A DNA stretch of 64,000 nt from Benincasa hispida (Eukaryota; Streptophyta; Magnoliopsida; Cucurbitales; Cucurbitaceae). This document shows, piece by piece, positions 24,728 through 37,478 of this stretch. The notes under the pieces were generated by a model. It had not been told where the DNA came from. It did no database searches and was given only the letters and a program-made list of their open reading frames with translations. Position 1 is the first letter of the stretch. The number at the start of each line of letters is the position of its first letter. The DNA is taken from contig NC_052352.1 in the NCBI RefSeq assembly GCF_009727055.1, positions 20,889,085 through 20,953,084 on the forward strand, given 5' to 3'. Position numbers and translations under genes: made by a program.

Positions 24728-26340
24728 AAATAGCAACATTCGGCTTCATTAGTTGATCCCGGGTTAATTTATTTCACAAAATGTATGTTTATGATTTGTT
24801 CTATATAATATCTCTTTTAAATTGTTTCTGTTTCGGGAAAAAAGAAACATGTGGGGACTGGCATTACGCTTTTTGGCGTAGCCAATGTATTCTTTATTCA
24901 ATAGATAAAAAAAGTGTTCACCATTTAAACAACGCAACTCACTCACGTTGACCATTTCTTCTTGTTTCTTATAGGTGCCTATTTTGCTCTATTGTCGGTT
25001 CCCCACCACCCCCCCCCCCCCCCCCAAAAAAAAAAAAAAAAAAAATTACAAAATAAAGAAAAAAAAAAAGAAAATTACATGCTTCTTCCGTTCATGTACT
25101 TTTGATTTTAGTTTATTTTTGTATTTAGTGCTTTTAAAATATTTATTTTGGTGTATGTTATTTTGGTCTTAGTTCATATTGACCATTGTACAACTTTAGT
25201 TTAAAAATTAATCATTTTGGTCTCTTAAGAAATGAAATAAAAATATAAATGAATAGATGAAAACAATCACTTTGTTGAACTACAATCCAAAATAAATATT
25301 TTGCAAGTATAGGATCAAAATGAATCAAAATTAAGACCAAAATGAATATTTTGAAGGTACTATTATAGATATCAAAGTAGTATTTAAGCCAAAATAATAA
25401 TAATGATCATCATCGTGAGGTGCGAATTAAAAAACCTACAAACACTTGTTCAGTTTGCTTTAAATCGGTTAGGTGTGAACTTTAAATAGATAAACTTAAT
25501 GACTATGAGGTATAAAATCAAATACTTTTGTAATTTTTCTATCCTATATTCAAAATATCAAAATAAAAAATGTTCATTTTGGTCTATTTTGGTTCTTGTA
25601 TTTTGAACTTTGGTCAAATTGATCCTTAAACCTTTAAGAAGTGATCATTTTGATCTCCGAAAAATGAAATAAAAATGAAAACAAATTGACCAAAATTATC
25701 ACTTTTTAAAAGGATAACGATCAAAATAAATCTTTTAAAAGTATGAGGACGAAAATAAATCAAAACCAAAATTACGATATGCAGTATAATATTTAAATTT
25801 AAATTTTATCCTTGCAAATAAATTCAGTGTCTACTTCAAGTTTCTAACTGATAGTGTTGGACCTATTATTTCATTGGATTTAAAATCATAAGTTATGTGA
25901 CGAATTTTTAGCTTCATGCTTCATAATATTATTTCAATTGTGTGATTTTGTTTAGAATTGTACCATGTAAGGTGACTGTTGTTTGCGACCATTATTGCAA
26001 CAACTCCGTTTCAGCTTCTTCATTTGCAGCATCTGTTGTCTTCCCTTATTCCTGCTCGTTGCCTCATACGAAGGCAGTTCCTTCTTCCTCCAAAAATGCC
26101 AAATCTCTGGTATAATTCGCATATATTTACTCATTTTAGGTTTTGTTTAGTAACTATTTTCTTTTTTTTTTTTTTTCAATTTTTGAAAATTCAACCTATA
26201 ATCACTTATTCCACTTCTAAATTTCTTGCTTTGTTACCTATATCTTATCAATATTTCCAAAAAATTAAGTCAAATTAAAGATATAAATATTTTAATCAAT
26301 AAAGATATGAATATACTGTAAAATACCTTTCGGATTTTCT
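24728..26340. other. Intergenic spacer with fold-back repeats
   Basis: No gene is seen. Bases 25094-25370 are roughly self-complementary (gtacttttgattttag and ttttaaaatatttatttt on the left against aaaataaatatttt and tattttgaaggtac on the right). A second similar structure is at 25570-25790. These look like old MITE-type fold-back elements. Confidence 0.45.
25006..25044. repeat. Poly-C then poly-A tract
   Basis: About 19 C (one A break) are followed by about 20 A. Such tracts are prone to sequencing and assembly error, so the length should not be trusted. Confidence 0.85.
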
Positions 26341-26965
26341 GCCGTTTTATCGTTGTTTTCAGATGAGGTAAACTTAGCTCAATCCGCTTGAATCAGAGAG
26401 AAGAACGAGAAATCATTCCGATAAGGATCGCGCACCGGTTCAAGCGGCTTGATAAAATAAGATGACTGCGATCGAATTTCTTCCATCAATTATAAGCCAC
26501 AAGAAGAAATCTACATTATCACTCTAATTTTTCAATTTCCACTGGTTCGAAGTTGAGAACAGAAAATATATCAAGAATCGAGAGACTGGAAACAGAAAAC
26601 AAAAACGAATCGGGCAAGAATAAGAAGAAAATGAAGAATCTAAACTCGTATAGTTCTATTCAAGGAGCTCGTTCACGATCGAGCAGAGGAGACATATTTT
26701 ATCAGAATTAGAGATGGCGAAGTAATTGATTACCTGCATCACGAAGATGAACGCGTACGGATCACATACGATCAAAGAAAACGGAGTTCGAAATCGAAAC
26801 GGCAAAGATTAAAGAAATCTGAATCGAGAGAAGTAGAAATGAACTCTTTGTGAAAATGTTCATCGTAGATCCTCCAGTTTTTCACAAATGCGTTCTGAAT
26901 ATTATCCGTTCTCAAGACTGTTTGGAAAATGGAAAGCGCAAGCTCATTTCAAGTCAGGCGCCAGG
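26341..26965 (-). other. Gene-leader-like island, possible 5' part of an unidentified minus-strand gene
   Basis: This 600-bp island is GC-richer than its surroundings. On the minus strand it has a long leader-like stretch, an ATG near 26863 opening a short hydrophobic reading (MNIFTKSSFLLLSIQ) that stops soon, and a strong splice-donor context (GATGCAG|GTAATC) near 26730. A CT-rich minus-strand tract is at 27088-27105, upstream. No long reading frame or known domain follows downstream. It could be a leader exon of a lost or truncated gene, a non-coding RNA gene, or a duplicated promoter. I do not recognise it. Confidence 0.3.
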
Positions 26966-27127
26966 ACACGCCTTTTATACTTTTTTTAAAAAATATATAA
27001 ATTAAATTAAATTAACGCGCTTTAATTTTCTTCCTCCTTGGCGCCCATTTCAACATTTTTGAGCGAAAATATCTCCGCGGATCGGTCTCTCTCTCTCTCT
27101 TCGAAAAAATTCTGGAATTAAAGAAAT

Positions 27128-27624
27128 ACTATAATGATAATCTTTTAATTTTATACTATAATTTTGACTTTATAAATATTTTATTAATACTGGTAAACTT
27201 TCTTATATTTTTCAAAGAAAAAGTACACAGGTGCATTTCGAACTCGACTCTATGCAACTTGTTCAAGTGTTCAATTAAGTTCATTTTTTTGTCCTCTTTG
27301 TGATTGAAGGAACATGCAGTACACCCACATACTTTTGTAGAGTTGTAGTACCTAAAATTCTTAATAAAAAAGGAAATCAATAAATCAGACGTATTTGTTG
27401 GCAATGATGTTTTTGCTATGGTTCCGTAATACTATAATCTAGGAGTATTAAAAAAAAAAAAATCCGACAACTCAAACAATTTAGATTACCCAATCCAAAT
27501 GGTAAGAGTTGGATTTGGTCAATTTTGTTCTTGGATTCGGTTGGATTAGAATTTTTCTATCTTAGTTGGGTTGAGTTGAGTCTCAAGTTGGCTAAAAAAA
27601 TTCGAGCCAACCCAACCAACCTGA

Positions 27625-27668
<44 letters not shown>

Positions 27669-28100
27669 TTTTTCTTTATTTAGAGTTTTACTATTTTTCA
27701 TTTTGAAATTGTTATGATATTTGTCTTTGTTTAAAGTTTGTAATAAATATCATAGATATTTGATATTTAACATTTGAATTTTATGAGATTTTAGTTGTTA
27801 ATCATATATTGTAGATAAATTTACATATTTTAAATTAATAAGAAAAAAATAAATCGTAACCCAATATCCCAACCTAACTCGAAATTTAAAGGTTGGGTTG
27901 GGTTAAGTTGGATTGAAGACTTTATTTGGGTTGTTTGAGTTGTCAACCCTCGGATTGGTCCAAAATTATCCTCAACTCAACCCAATTCATATATCCTACC
28001 ATAATCATTTAATTTTATACTATAATCTTAATTCTACAAATATTTTATTAATGCTTGTAAACTTCCTTTGAAAACTATAAAGGTGCATCTTGAGGTACAC
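27128..28100. repeat. Direct repeats of about 105 bp flanking a TIR-like element
   Basis: Bases 27128-27235 and 27997-28100 share 'aatcttttaattttatactataat', 'aaatattttattaat', 'tgtaaactt' and 'aggtgcat' in the same orientation. Between them, 27465-27958 begins with gacaactcaaacaa and ends with ttgtttgagttgtc, its inverted complement, and is rich in inner aaccc/gggtt words. An (AT)n run is at 27630-27664. Together they suggest a transposon sitting in, or having caused, a local duplication. Confidence 0.5.
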
Positions 28101-29169
28101 AAATTATCCTCAACTCAAATGACATGTTATTGCGCCATGGTTTCGTCAGTCAAAGTGGGTGTGGGTAGCAGTTTTCTTGTTTCTTAGAACACACCGAATA
28201 CATGTTGTTTGTTGGCATATAGGAGCTTGTGGTTGTTTTTATTATAGAGGGAAGATTCGAACTTTTGAACTATTAATGGACAATATAAGTCTTGAGTTTG
28301 TGGTAGCCACTTTATTTTCCTATCATTTGTTAAGATTGATTGTTATATTTGTTACTTATTGAATTTTTCATGTTTGACCTGTGGTTATTTATACAGCTAG
28401 TCTTCGTTAATAAAGATTATACAAACTTAATTTACACTCGGTTACTAATTTGGCATTACCCAATTTCTTCTCTCAAGAGTGCTCTCACATTTCTTCTTGT
28501 GCTTTCGATGGAGTCGAAAACCTCTTCTCTTCCTTCTTCATCTTCTATTGTTCAACCTCTTAGTCAATCAGTATTATAATCTATATTTCTTAAATCATTC
28601 GAATAACACTAGTCTCGTTCTTGTATCTGATCCCTCTATTGAATAGAATTACAATTCTTGAAGCAATTTTTATGATATCAGTCTTACAGTCAAGAACAAA
28701 CTAGTATTTCTTGATAGAGCTCTCTCTAGATTAATCAGGTATTTACTTACAACGTCAATTGTATCCTCCTTATTTAACGTGTACATAAATGTATTAGTCA
28801 TAATTTAAGTGGGATTTATTAAAAACAATTGTTAAATTAAAAATTGTAATTCCTAAACGTATATTATATTTATTTCTGAAAAATGGCATATATTTAATCA
28901 ATGTTTAATCAAACTAGAGTGTTTAATAGATTTTAAAACTTTTTTATTTGATAGAACGTAGCGACAAAAAATCTACATTTTGAGCCCTCTAATCCTATTG
29001 TACTAAAAAAATGACAATACCATATTATGCACTTTAAAAAACTAAATTATACATTTATGAGATAAATTTGAAACGTCTAACATCCAAATAGAAAAAAGAA
29101 AAACTCACCATTAAAATTAGAACTTTAGAAATCACAAGACACCACTTAAAAAGATCTCCAAAATCTGAG
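28101..29169. other. Intergenic AT-rich region
   Basis: No supported gene was found. Open frames here are short and lack domains. Nothing else is notable. Confidence 0.4.
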
Positions 29170-29725
29170 TCCAAGATGACAACTGACCCAATTTTTTTAA
29201 AAAATGTTTTCTACTAATACCATAGATGAGTGAAGTTACAAATTTGCCCTTCAGCTCTATTTCCCTCATTCTCTTCCCTTCTTCTCTGGCGTGATCTTCG
29301 GTCCTTTTTTTCCTTCTTTTTTTTCTCTTTCCTTCCTCCTCTTCTTTTCCGATGGACCAACTTGACGAAAATCTTTTATTCTTTTTTTATTTCTCTTCCT
29401 TCCTTCTTGGTGGCGTTGAAAAATCAACCTCCAGAGCATCAATTATCCTTCTTCTCTGCCGATGACACCCGCGTCTTCTTCTCCAACCAACTTTCATAAA
29501 ACCTGAGTTGATAGAACGAAAGATAGCGAGAGAGAGAGGAGACCAAGAGAGAATAGTGATTTGTTAGTGATAAAAAAAATAAAAGATTTTCCATGTGCAA
29601 ACGAGTATACTTTGGTAATTTCACCCAAATTTGACATCAGCAAAAGGTCATTTGATATCTTTTTTAAAATTTAGGTTAGTTGACAATTTTGACCCAATTT
29701 TTGGGTCATTCGTACAATAATCCCA
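29170..29725. mobile_element. Short non-autonomous MULE-like relic related to MULE-2
   Basis: The right end (29605-29725) follows the same order as the right end of MULE-2: ggtaatt, gacatcagca, ggtca, a tttttaaaat run, then gacccaatttttgggtcattcgtac. The left end (29170-29235) is a diverged inverted version (gacaactgacccaattttttt, tttgccctt). Inside, at 29516-29545, is a gatagcgagagagagagg stretch like the MULE-2 motif. Ends and target duplication could not be fixed. Confidence 0.5.
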
Positions 29726-30511
29726 AATTATATATATATATATATATATAAAGAAAAAGAGAAGCTAAATCCATAAAGGCTTAAAAAAATGCTAAACATG
29801 CACACCATAGTGTGATTGGGTAGACAACGATTAATGAATTTGATCTCATCCATTTCAATGCACCTGGCTTCAAAAGGAAAAGATAATACCAGGACACAGT
29901 AGCTCAATTGAGAAATGTTCAAATCTATCTTACTCCCCGCATGTTATTCAACTAAAAAAGAATAATAGTAAAGAATCCCAAAGCACTAATGGAATAAAGT
30001 ATGATAATAGAAAAATAATAATCAAAATGATGAGACTAACAAAGAAAATTAGTAACATTTTTATCTATTACTACGACAAACCAACATGTTTGGTGGACAA
30101 TTTGAAACAAAGGCATAAAAAGATGGTTGGAGAGAGAGAGAAATAAAACCTAAAAGGAGCAACTGTTAGCAACTTTTCATCACTCTGTTCTCAGAGGAGT
30201 GCAGAACAGTATTGAAGTTCTTTAGAATTCAGGGGCATAGTTGTACAACACCACTATATAGAACAGATCTTCAAGTAAAGTCGTAAGAGGATTGAAGTTC
30301 TATAAACTATTCACAAGTTATCAAGAATATGGTGAAAGATGAAACCCCAAATCTCAACAAAACCTGCCGCTACCATCCAAAGCCTCGCAATCGGGTCGGT
30401 GTCAAATATCAGCCATTTCTTTGCAAACGGAATCTATCTTTATATGACTGCCAACCGATCTCCAATGAACCAAAATTTACCTGTCATTAGCTGAATTGAA
30501 GGAAAACCGTA
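29726..30511. other. Spacer and 3' flank of the minus-strand membrane-protein gene
   Basis: An (AT)n microsatellite is at 29731-29750. Bases from about 30180 to 30511 lie just after the stop codon on the minus strand and probably include its 3' UTR. No further gene was seen. Confidence 0.45.
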
Positions 30512-33438
30512 TCACACAATGGGCCTGTTAGAGTTAGCATGGTTCATATGGGATGTTACTTCTTCGTAGCTATCAGGCTCATCTTCTTCATCAGAGGATA
30601 AGAGAGAAGATCCCATCCAAGCTTTGAATCCTTCATTGACACGCCTTTCCACATCGGGAGTGATTTCCATAGGATTTGCTACCAACATTTCCAGGCCGAG
30701 GTTTCTTCCACCAAGTTCTCCTTCGCCGAGAATTGTAGCTGCTTTTCGTCTTAAGAAAAAAGCAGTTCCTCCATAGAGAATGACCAGACCCCATGATGAG
30801 ATCTCATAGCACCAAAACAGGGGCACAGAGCAGCTGCCACCCAAGGTCAGAAGACTTGAACCAAGAAATAATGCCAAGAGGCCAAAGATGATCGCAAAAA
30901 TAACATTCAGGATGGTAAGACAGCGAACCCCGCCTACAAATAGCCACGTAGCATAAATTGACATATGAAAAATTCAGCAGGTACAAACTAACTATAGAAA
31001 CAGGCATATGGGACAGTTTCTATAATATTATACTTATAACTTAACAGGAAGATAAGTTGCTTAGATGGCATCAGGATGAAATGGCAGGGTTGTTTTGCCT
31101 TTACACCAACTTCTAAAAGAATAGTTCTATACTTCTATTGCATCATTTCCAAGAAGAGTGGAGAAACAGAGGAACCAGGAAACTGGGAATAACTACATAA
31201 ACCAAATAGTTAAAGTCCCAATTGGTAACTATTCGATTTTTTGTTTTTAGTTTTTTAAAATTAAGCCTATAAATGTCCCTTCCACCTCTAAATTTCCTGT
31301 TTTGTTATCTACTTTGTACCAATGTTTTGAAAAACCAAGCCAGTTTTTTTAAACAAAGAAGGAGGAGGAGGAGAAGAAGCACTTTTTATTATCTTGTTAT
31401 GTTTATGGAATTTAGCTAAGAATTCAACTCTTTCTAAAAATTATTGTAGGTTGAGAGAAAATAGACTTAGTTTTCAAAAATCATAAAACAAAAGCGAATT
31501 GGTTACTGGGCCTAAATAAAACTTCTTTTAGAAAGTGAACCTCCTATAAAAGCAGCAAGGTGAAATCCAAACTCCAAAAGCCTTTAAACTAGCATACTTG
31601 TCTTCTTTTAAACCATCCACAATTAATGATAACATACAGCATTTAGATAGGGCATTACCTCTTCTGGATGCACAGTAGCTATTCTCAACAACCTTCAAGC
31701 AACTATGTCTAGTTGGAGCAGAATAAGCAACAACAATGCCTGCAATATAAGTTGGTTGATTGAGTGGATAGCAGAAACTAACACAAAACAGACTTATAAA
31801 AAATATTGCATCCTCGAAACAATGCTTAATTAAAAAAGACATTACAAAATATATTTGTAGAATTCAAACAAAGGCCTGAAGTTTGATCGTGTACATCATG
31901 ATTAAGTATGTGATCATCAAGTCATCTGAAAGTTAAGAATATAACATTCCCTTAGCTTTGTTTCTAAGGTAAAGTGAAACACAAATCAATATACATGCAC
32001 ACAGCTATAAAGGTCGATAAATCTAAATTATCCAAACAAAATTTCAGTGCAAACATATGAGTGACTCAGAACACAAGAGGATCAATTGAAAAGAGAAAAC
32101 AAAACTAAAAACTCTTTTGTGACGGGTGGGGGAGGGGTAAGCTAAGAAGTAGAAATTGGTATGATTCCTCCTCCGGATAAATTATCCTCAAGTTTGTATT
32201 TCGTATAAATGACACTTAATCTTGTTCGTCTTATGCAGTATTCTCCCACTAAAATAGATAGCATGGAAAACCACCACCACCACCACAAAGGGTCATATAA
32301 CACAGGCCACAAATGCAAAGAACACAGACCACATTCTATTTCTTTCTTAGGGACCCTTACATGTTGTCTTCATGTTCAGCGGCAGAAGAATGCATAACAA
32401 AATTAACAAGGAGTGAAGACCCTAAACGGCTAAAGCCATAGATCAAAAAGCTAGGCAGACTTTTATTTACAGTACCAGTGCTCAACAACTGGTATTTGGT
32501 TTATCCTCAGCAGGTGTAAAGAAAAGCCACCAACACAACAGACTCTTATATTTAAAATATATATGATAGTTCTCTCAAATGGAAGCAAAACATGTAGTTA
32601 AGGTGCAGGATTGCTGTATAACTGGAAAACCAATGATGTAGAAAAACAACGAAAAAACAATTAATTGCAAATTAATAGTCCACACATCAGCAATCACATC
32701 TTGATGTCTAAGTCTTTTTACGACATATTGCCTTAAATTAAATCTTTTGACCTTCCTCCCACAAGCTTCCTCAAGGGAACTGTTTAACATATCCTATATG
32801 ATAATTGATAATAACTCATTGAATCTCTTAGCCTCATTTAACTTTCCAAGTCTGAATATTAACCAATTGCAGAAATTAATCAAATACAAGTCCCTAACTA
32901 TTCAACAAACGAGAAAGAAGTCAAAATCTTTCACAATCAACGACAAGTCCTATATTGTCCAAACAAGTAAAAATTATTGATTGATGAGAACCAATGGACT
33001 CTCGAATTCGCAGATCCAAATTCTTCTGCTAATGCTTAATACATAGAAAGACCATCTCTTACCTGCAACAAGATAGACAGCCGATGCAAGAAATGCGACT
33101 ACAGAGGGGATGAACACGAGCATCCAATAATAGTCCACGATTTCTTGATTAGTAAGGTAAAAAGCTCCAAGTAAATGATCAGATTCACCAACTTTTCCAT
33201 TCATGGGGAGAGGCTGAAGCCTCCTATCGCTGCAGAACGGTCTATTTCCGATGTCGTCGGGGAAGACTATGTTCAAACTGATAGCAGTGCATACAATAAT
33301 TACGATCCCTATCAACGCCACAAGAGCCATTATCAGTGGTTTCTGAAGCTTTCCCCAAGCTTTTTCTTCTTCGCGAAGATTCTCATACTCGTGCTTCGGC
33401 ATGAACGCCTGGCGAAGCGCATCTCCAATAATTGCCAT
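30512..33438 (-). CDS. Four-pass membrane protein of unknown function
   Basis: Three minus-strand exons with GT-AG borders and matching phase (33438-33063, 31739-31659, 30933-30512) give 292 residues. The N-terminus MAIIGDALRQAFMPKHEYE is charged and probably cytosolic, followed by membrane segments at about 34-58, 104-130, 157-181 and 189-213. A loop between segments 1 and 2 has a conserved-looking FCSDRRLQPLP. The cysteines in the loop before segment 3 (HSCLKVVENSYCASRRG) and after it (GGSCSVPLFWC) may pair. The C-terminal tail is acidic (SSDEEDEPDSYEE). I recognise no family with confidence. An in-frame ATG lies 48 bases upstream (33486), but the MAIIGDAL start is preferred because it begins the well-structured part. 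The gene is intact and is the only one beside the transposon stack. Confidence 0.85.
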
Positions 33439-34000
33439 TTGAGTATTAAAAAAGTCTTCGTCGCGCAAAACCGAACTCAAAACCAATCAGGAAAAAACTA
33501 AACTGAACAGAAATCTACTCTCAGAACCCTAATTCTTCACATGCCACATATATAATGGATCGCACGATCCATTGATGCTTTTGCAAGAAGAGAACCACAT
33601 CCATCCAGAATAGAATCTATCGAATCATAACTACTTAGCTGAAAGCTTTGACGAAATGCCAATAAATTGTGGTTTCTTGAGAAGAAAATTGATCTTCGAT
33701 CTTGGTTCAAGGACTTTACGACGATCTCCGATGAACCCTAATTGAAATGGCGGTAGACTAGGGAAATGCTTGTTCCAGAGATTTTTTGGAAATGAGTTAC
33801 GAGAGAGAGAGAGAAGTGGTGTAAACTGGTAGCGTAGTTTTCAAGGTGAATCGGCAATCCAGTGTCCCACGATCTTCGGGATTTGGCGGTTCTCTGTGTA
33901 GTGACCGGCGGCTTCCGGCAACTGAATCGTCGATAGGTTTTTAATTCTTTTTAATATAATTTTGTTGGAAAAATTATTTTTTCATCCCTAAGTTTTTATT
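33439..34000 (-). promoter_or_regulatory. 5' leader and promoter of the membrane-protein gene
   Basis: Upstream of the start codon on the minus strand lies a leader-like region with a (GA)n/(CT)n tract at about 33801-33813, a common plant core-promoter or leader feature. The left end of MULE-1 starts only about 560 bases upstream of the start codon, so the element may sit in or at the edge of the promoter. Confidence 0.45.
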
Positions 34001-34369
34001 GGAAAATTTCACAAAATGACCCTACTCTCAAAAACTTTTTGTGGATGATTTCTTCCTAAAAACTTAATCTTTGTCCTTGTAAAATACCAATTTTATCTCC
34101 AATTTGAAAAACTCTCCAAATCGTGCTAAGATGAAACATTGTTCACCCCACTTTTTCGCTTACATCTTCTCTCACTATGCGATTTTGGCTCTTGTTTTCT
34201 CTCGTTTCTACTCTCGCACTTGACTTGTCGTCTTTCATCTTTATCTAAACACTTGGCCACCTTCTCATCGGTCGTTTGTATATATTTTCCACCGTTGTCG
34301 ATCTTTGAAAGATATGTGACTCTTCTCCTTGAATGCATGTTGATATTCGTTTAGGATTCTCGTCGGTCA

Positions 34370-34930
34370 TTTAGGGTTCGCACCTACCATATGTTGAAAG
34401 ATCTCTCAGCTTTTGTTAAATGATTTTGTATTCGTTCTTAAGAGATTACTTAGATAATCCTAGGTGAGCCTTTAGTATTCTTTAAACGGTTGATTAGAGA
34501 AACGTAAACGATTCTTTAGAAAAAAAAATGTGTGATCGTTTAATGGTGTTTACGCGATCGTTTAGGTATTTGTAATGTGTTGTTTAGTTGTTTGTTATAT
34601 GATTGTTTAGGTATTTGTAATGCAATTGTTTAGTTGTTTGTTATGCAATCGTTTAGGTATTTGTAATGCGATCGTTTAGTTGTTTGTTACACAATCGTTT
34701 AGGTATTTATAATGTGATCGTTTAGTTGTCTGTTACACGATCGTTTAGGTATTTGTAATGCGATCGTTTAGTTGTTTGTTATGTGATCATAGTTGTTTAT
34801 TATCCGATCATTTTGTTTTATGTTATGCAATCGTTTAGTTGTTTGTTATCTGATCGTTTTGTTTTATGCTACGCGATCATTTAGTTATTTGTTATGCAAT
34901 CGTTTAGTTTTTATTATGCGATTATTTACT
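34370..34930. repeat. MULE-1 motif array 1 (cgatcgtttag)
   Basis: About 20 units of roughly 23 bp alternate between cgatcgtttaggtatttgtaatg-like and cgatcgtttagttgtttgttatg-like forms (each written here loosely). The constant core is GATCGTTTAG with variants GATCATTTAG and AATCGTTTAG. The array lies upstream of the DUF1985 gene. Confidence 0.85.
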
Positions 34931-36529
34931 TATTGTGGTAATGTTTTGTTACAAGTTGCTAAGATGACCATCCCTGTTGAGAAATATTTTCCTGCTACAT
35001 TTTCTTGTGAAGTCCACAAAACTGCGTTCGTTATTAAGAATGAGTTAACAGAAGAGCATATGAGAATGTTTAGGACAATGACCTTTGGTCCACTGTTGGA
35101 CATAAATCTTGTATTTAGTGGGAAACTTTTTCACCATTTTATGTTGAAGGAGGCAACGGATGTGAACCCAGGCGTTATATCATTCAACATATTGGGGAAG
35201 AAAGTAACATTCTCCCAAGACGATTTTAATATGATAACTAGGTTGTGGCCGACCGAGGAAATAGTAGAAAGAGAAATAAGTTGTGAGAGACTGCGATAAC
35301 TCATTCTTGGATCAAATGACCTAAATGATAAGAATAATTCTTGCAAGGACGTGGAGAATGTGTTCAAGAAGTTCACTTTTACAAACGATGAAGATGTCGT
35401 CAAGGTTCCATTGACATTTTTCATCAAAACGGTGATGATTGGAAAAGACAAAAAAAACTCAATCTGATGTGAAAACATTTGGGATATGATGACCCTGAAG
35501 TTTTTAGACATTATGACTGGTCGTCCGTCTTTTTCAAACATACTTGAATAGCATGAAGACTATCATGCGTGGTAAGAAGAAGGCGCATAAGACAAAGAAA
35601 GCAGAAAATGCTCATCATGCTTCATATTATTGTATAAAGGGATTTTCACTTGCATTTTAGGTATGTACTTTCGTTTCCATTTCACTTTAATCTGTGTGTT
35701 AATATTAATGTGTAACAAAAGCAAGGTTGCAATTCATATTATAGGTTTAGGCTTACAGAATTTTATCCATGTTAAGTAAGTTCATAGCCACAAAAGTCAG
35801 CAAGGCTACAATTTCTAGAATTCTTAGATGGACTTATGCTCATGCCCCATCTTATAAATTGTTGAGTAAGAATGTGTTTTAGCTAAAAAAAGTAAGTAAC
35901 CAATCGCTTAGTAATTATTGGCATCTATCACAGTTTCATGTATTCTGACTTACTCATTCGCTTATGTACATATTGTTTTGACAAGGCTTGTACCGAGCGC
36001 AGAGGAGATAAGGTACAAGGAGGACGGTAGGAAGGAAGAAAGATTGAGAAGGTGATCCATGATGTTGAAGAAAGAAGGATCGAGGAGGTTGAGGAGGTTG
36101 GGGGGCATGATCACTCTCTCGATACCTATGAGTCCTTCAGAGGGGCACGATGGGTTGGACCAGCATGTTGGGGAGCAAGAAAACCATCCATCTGATGAAC
36201 CCCATATTGGTGAGCAAGAGTGGCATATAACTAAGCATCATGCCATAGAGCCCAAATCATGTAGGCCGGTTTAGACTAACCAGAAGAATGGTAAAGGGGG
36301 GACATGATGAATTATCAAATACGCAATATAAGTCCTCCAAACATCGCCATTCCAAATCATACAAAGTACTTAGGGATGAAATTAAAGAAGTTCGAAAAGA
36401 TTTGATGAACCTGACTACCATGGTCCGTCAAATGGGTGATACCTTTACTGCCCAACATCATCTAATAAGCCAACAACTGAACGGAATAAAGTTGTTAGTC
36501 TAATGTCTATATGGGATATGCATGCATAT

Positions 36530-36800
36530 ATTCCTAAACGATCGTTTAGATAATCCTAAATGATCATGTAGATATCCTAAATGATCATTTGGATAATCCT
36601 GAAAGATTGTTTGGATAATCTTAAACGATTGTTCAGGATTCTCAAACGATCATTTAGGATAATCCAAACGATCATTTAGAAAATCTTAAACGATTGTGTG
36701 GATATTTATAAACGATCGTGTAGAAAATCTTAAACGATCGTGTAAAAAATCTTAAACGATCGTGTAAAAAATCTTAAACGATCGTGTAGAATATCTTCTT
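36530..36800. repeat. MULE-1 motif array 2 (taaacgatcgtgtag)
   Basis: About a dozen copies of a 20-22 bp unit (cttaaacgatcgtgtagaaaat and variants) keep the ACGATCGT core. It falls in a non-coding part of the broken DUF1985 gene. Confidence 0.8.
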
Positions 36801-37478
36801 TACTTGTATGTTTTGTGTGATTTGTTCAGGATAACAATGAAGGGACTCGTGACAGTAATAGTAATGATGGTAATGATGGTGATGGTGGTAATAGTAAATG
36901 GGCTCACGATAATGGTAATAATAATAATAATTAAGGAACCCCCCATGATGATCAGTCCAAATGTACCAGTGATCAATTGGTGGCTATTGAGCACAATACG
37001 ATGGAGCAACAGTCGATGAAAGACTTTAACTCTCCATAAAATCGTTCAATCTTAGGAGCCATTTCAATTTGGATCCAACTAATGTTATGGAGAGTGAAAC
37101 TCAAAAGGAAGTCATTAAAATGAATGTAGGACAACGAATTAATCATCTTAACATTGAAATCAAGGTAAGGCCATTATCATCTGACTGATTTGCAATTTAA
37201 ATGTACGAGAAAAAATGACGTCCTTGAGCATCGAAAAGGGAATAAACTAACCAAGTTTTCACCTGAGGATGTGAAAAGGGGGAAAAAGTCACATGTGGTT
37301 GGTAACAAAGAGGGAGAAACTCAGCCACCTTCAAGTGATCATCAACCATCTCTTCTAATTTGTCCTCAACCACATTCAAGTGATGCACACCCTTAATCAC
37401 CTTCAAAATCTTACCAAGAAGCTCAACCACATGTAATTGAGCCTCAGACACAAGCACCTGCAGTGGAATCGAAACAAA

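Noticed and set aside
29230..29499. 89-codon Ser/Phe-rich open frame
   Set aside because: It is CT-rich low-complexity DNA inside the MULE-like relic, so chance is likely.
34370..34930. Motif array as a possible CRISPR array
   Set aside because: Spacers are not unique, units are degenerate and the DNA is plant nuclear with transposon genes around it.
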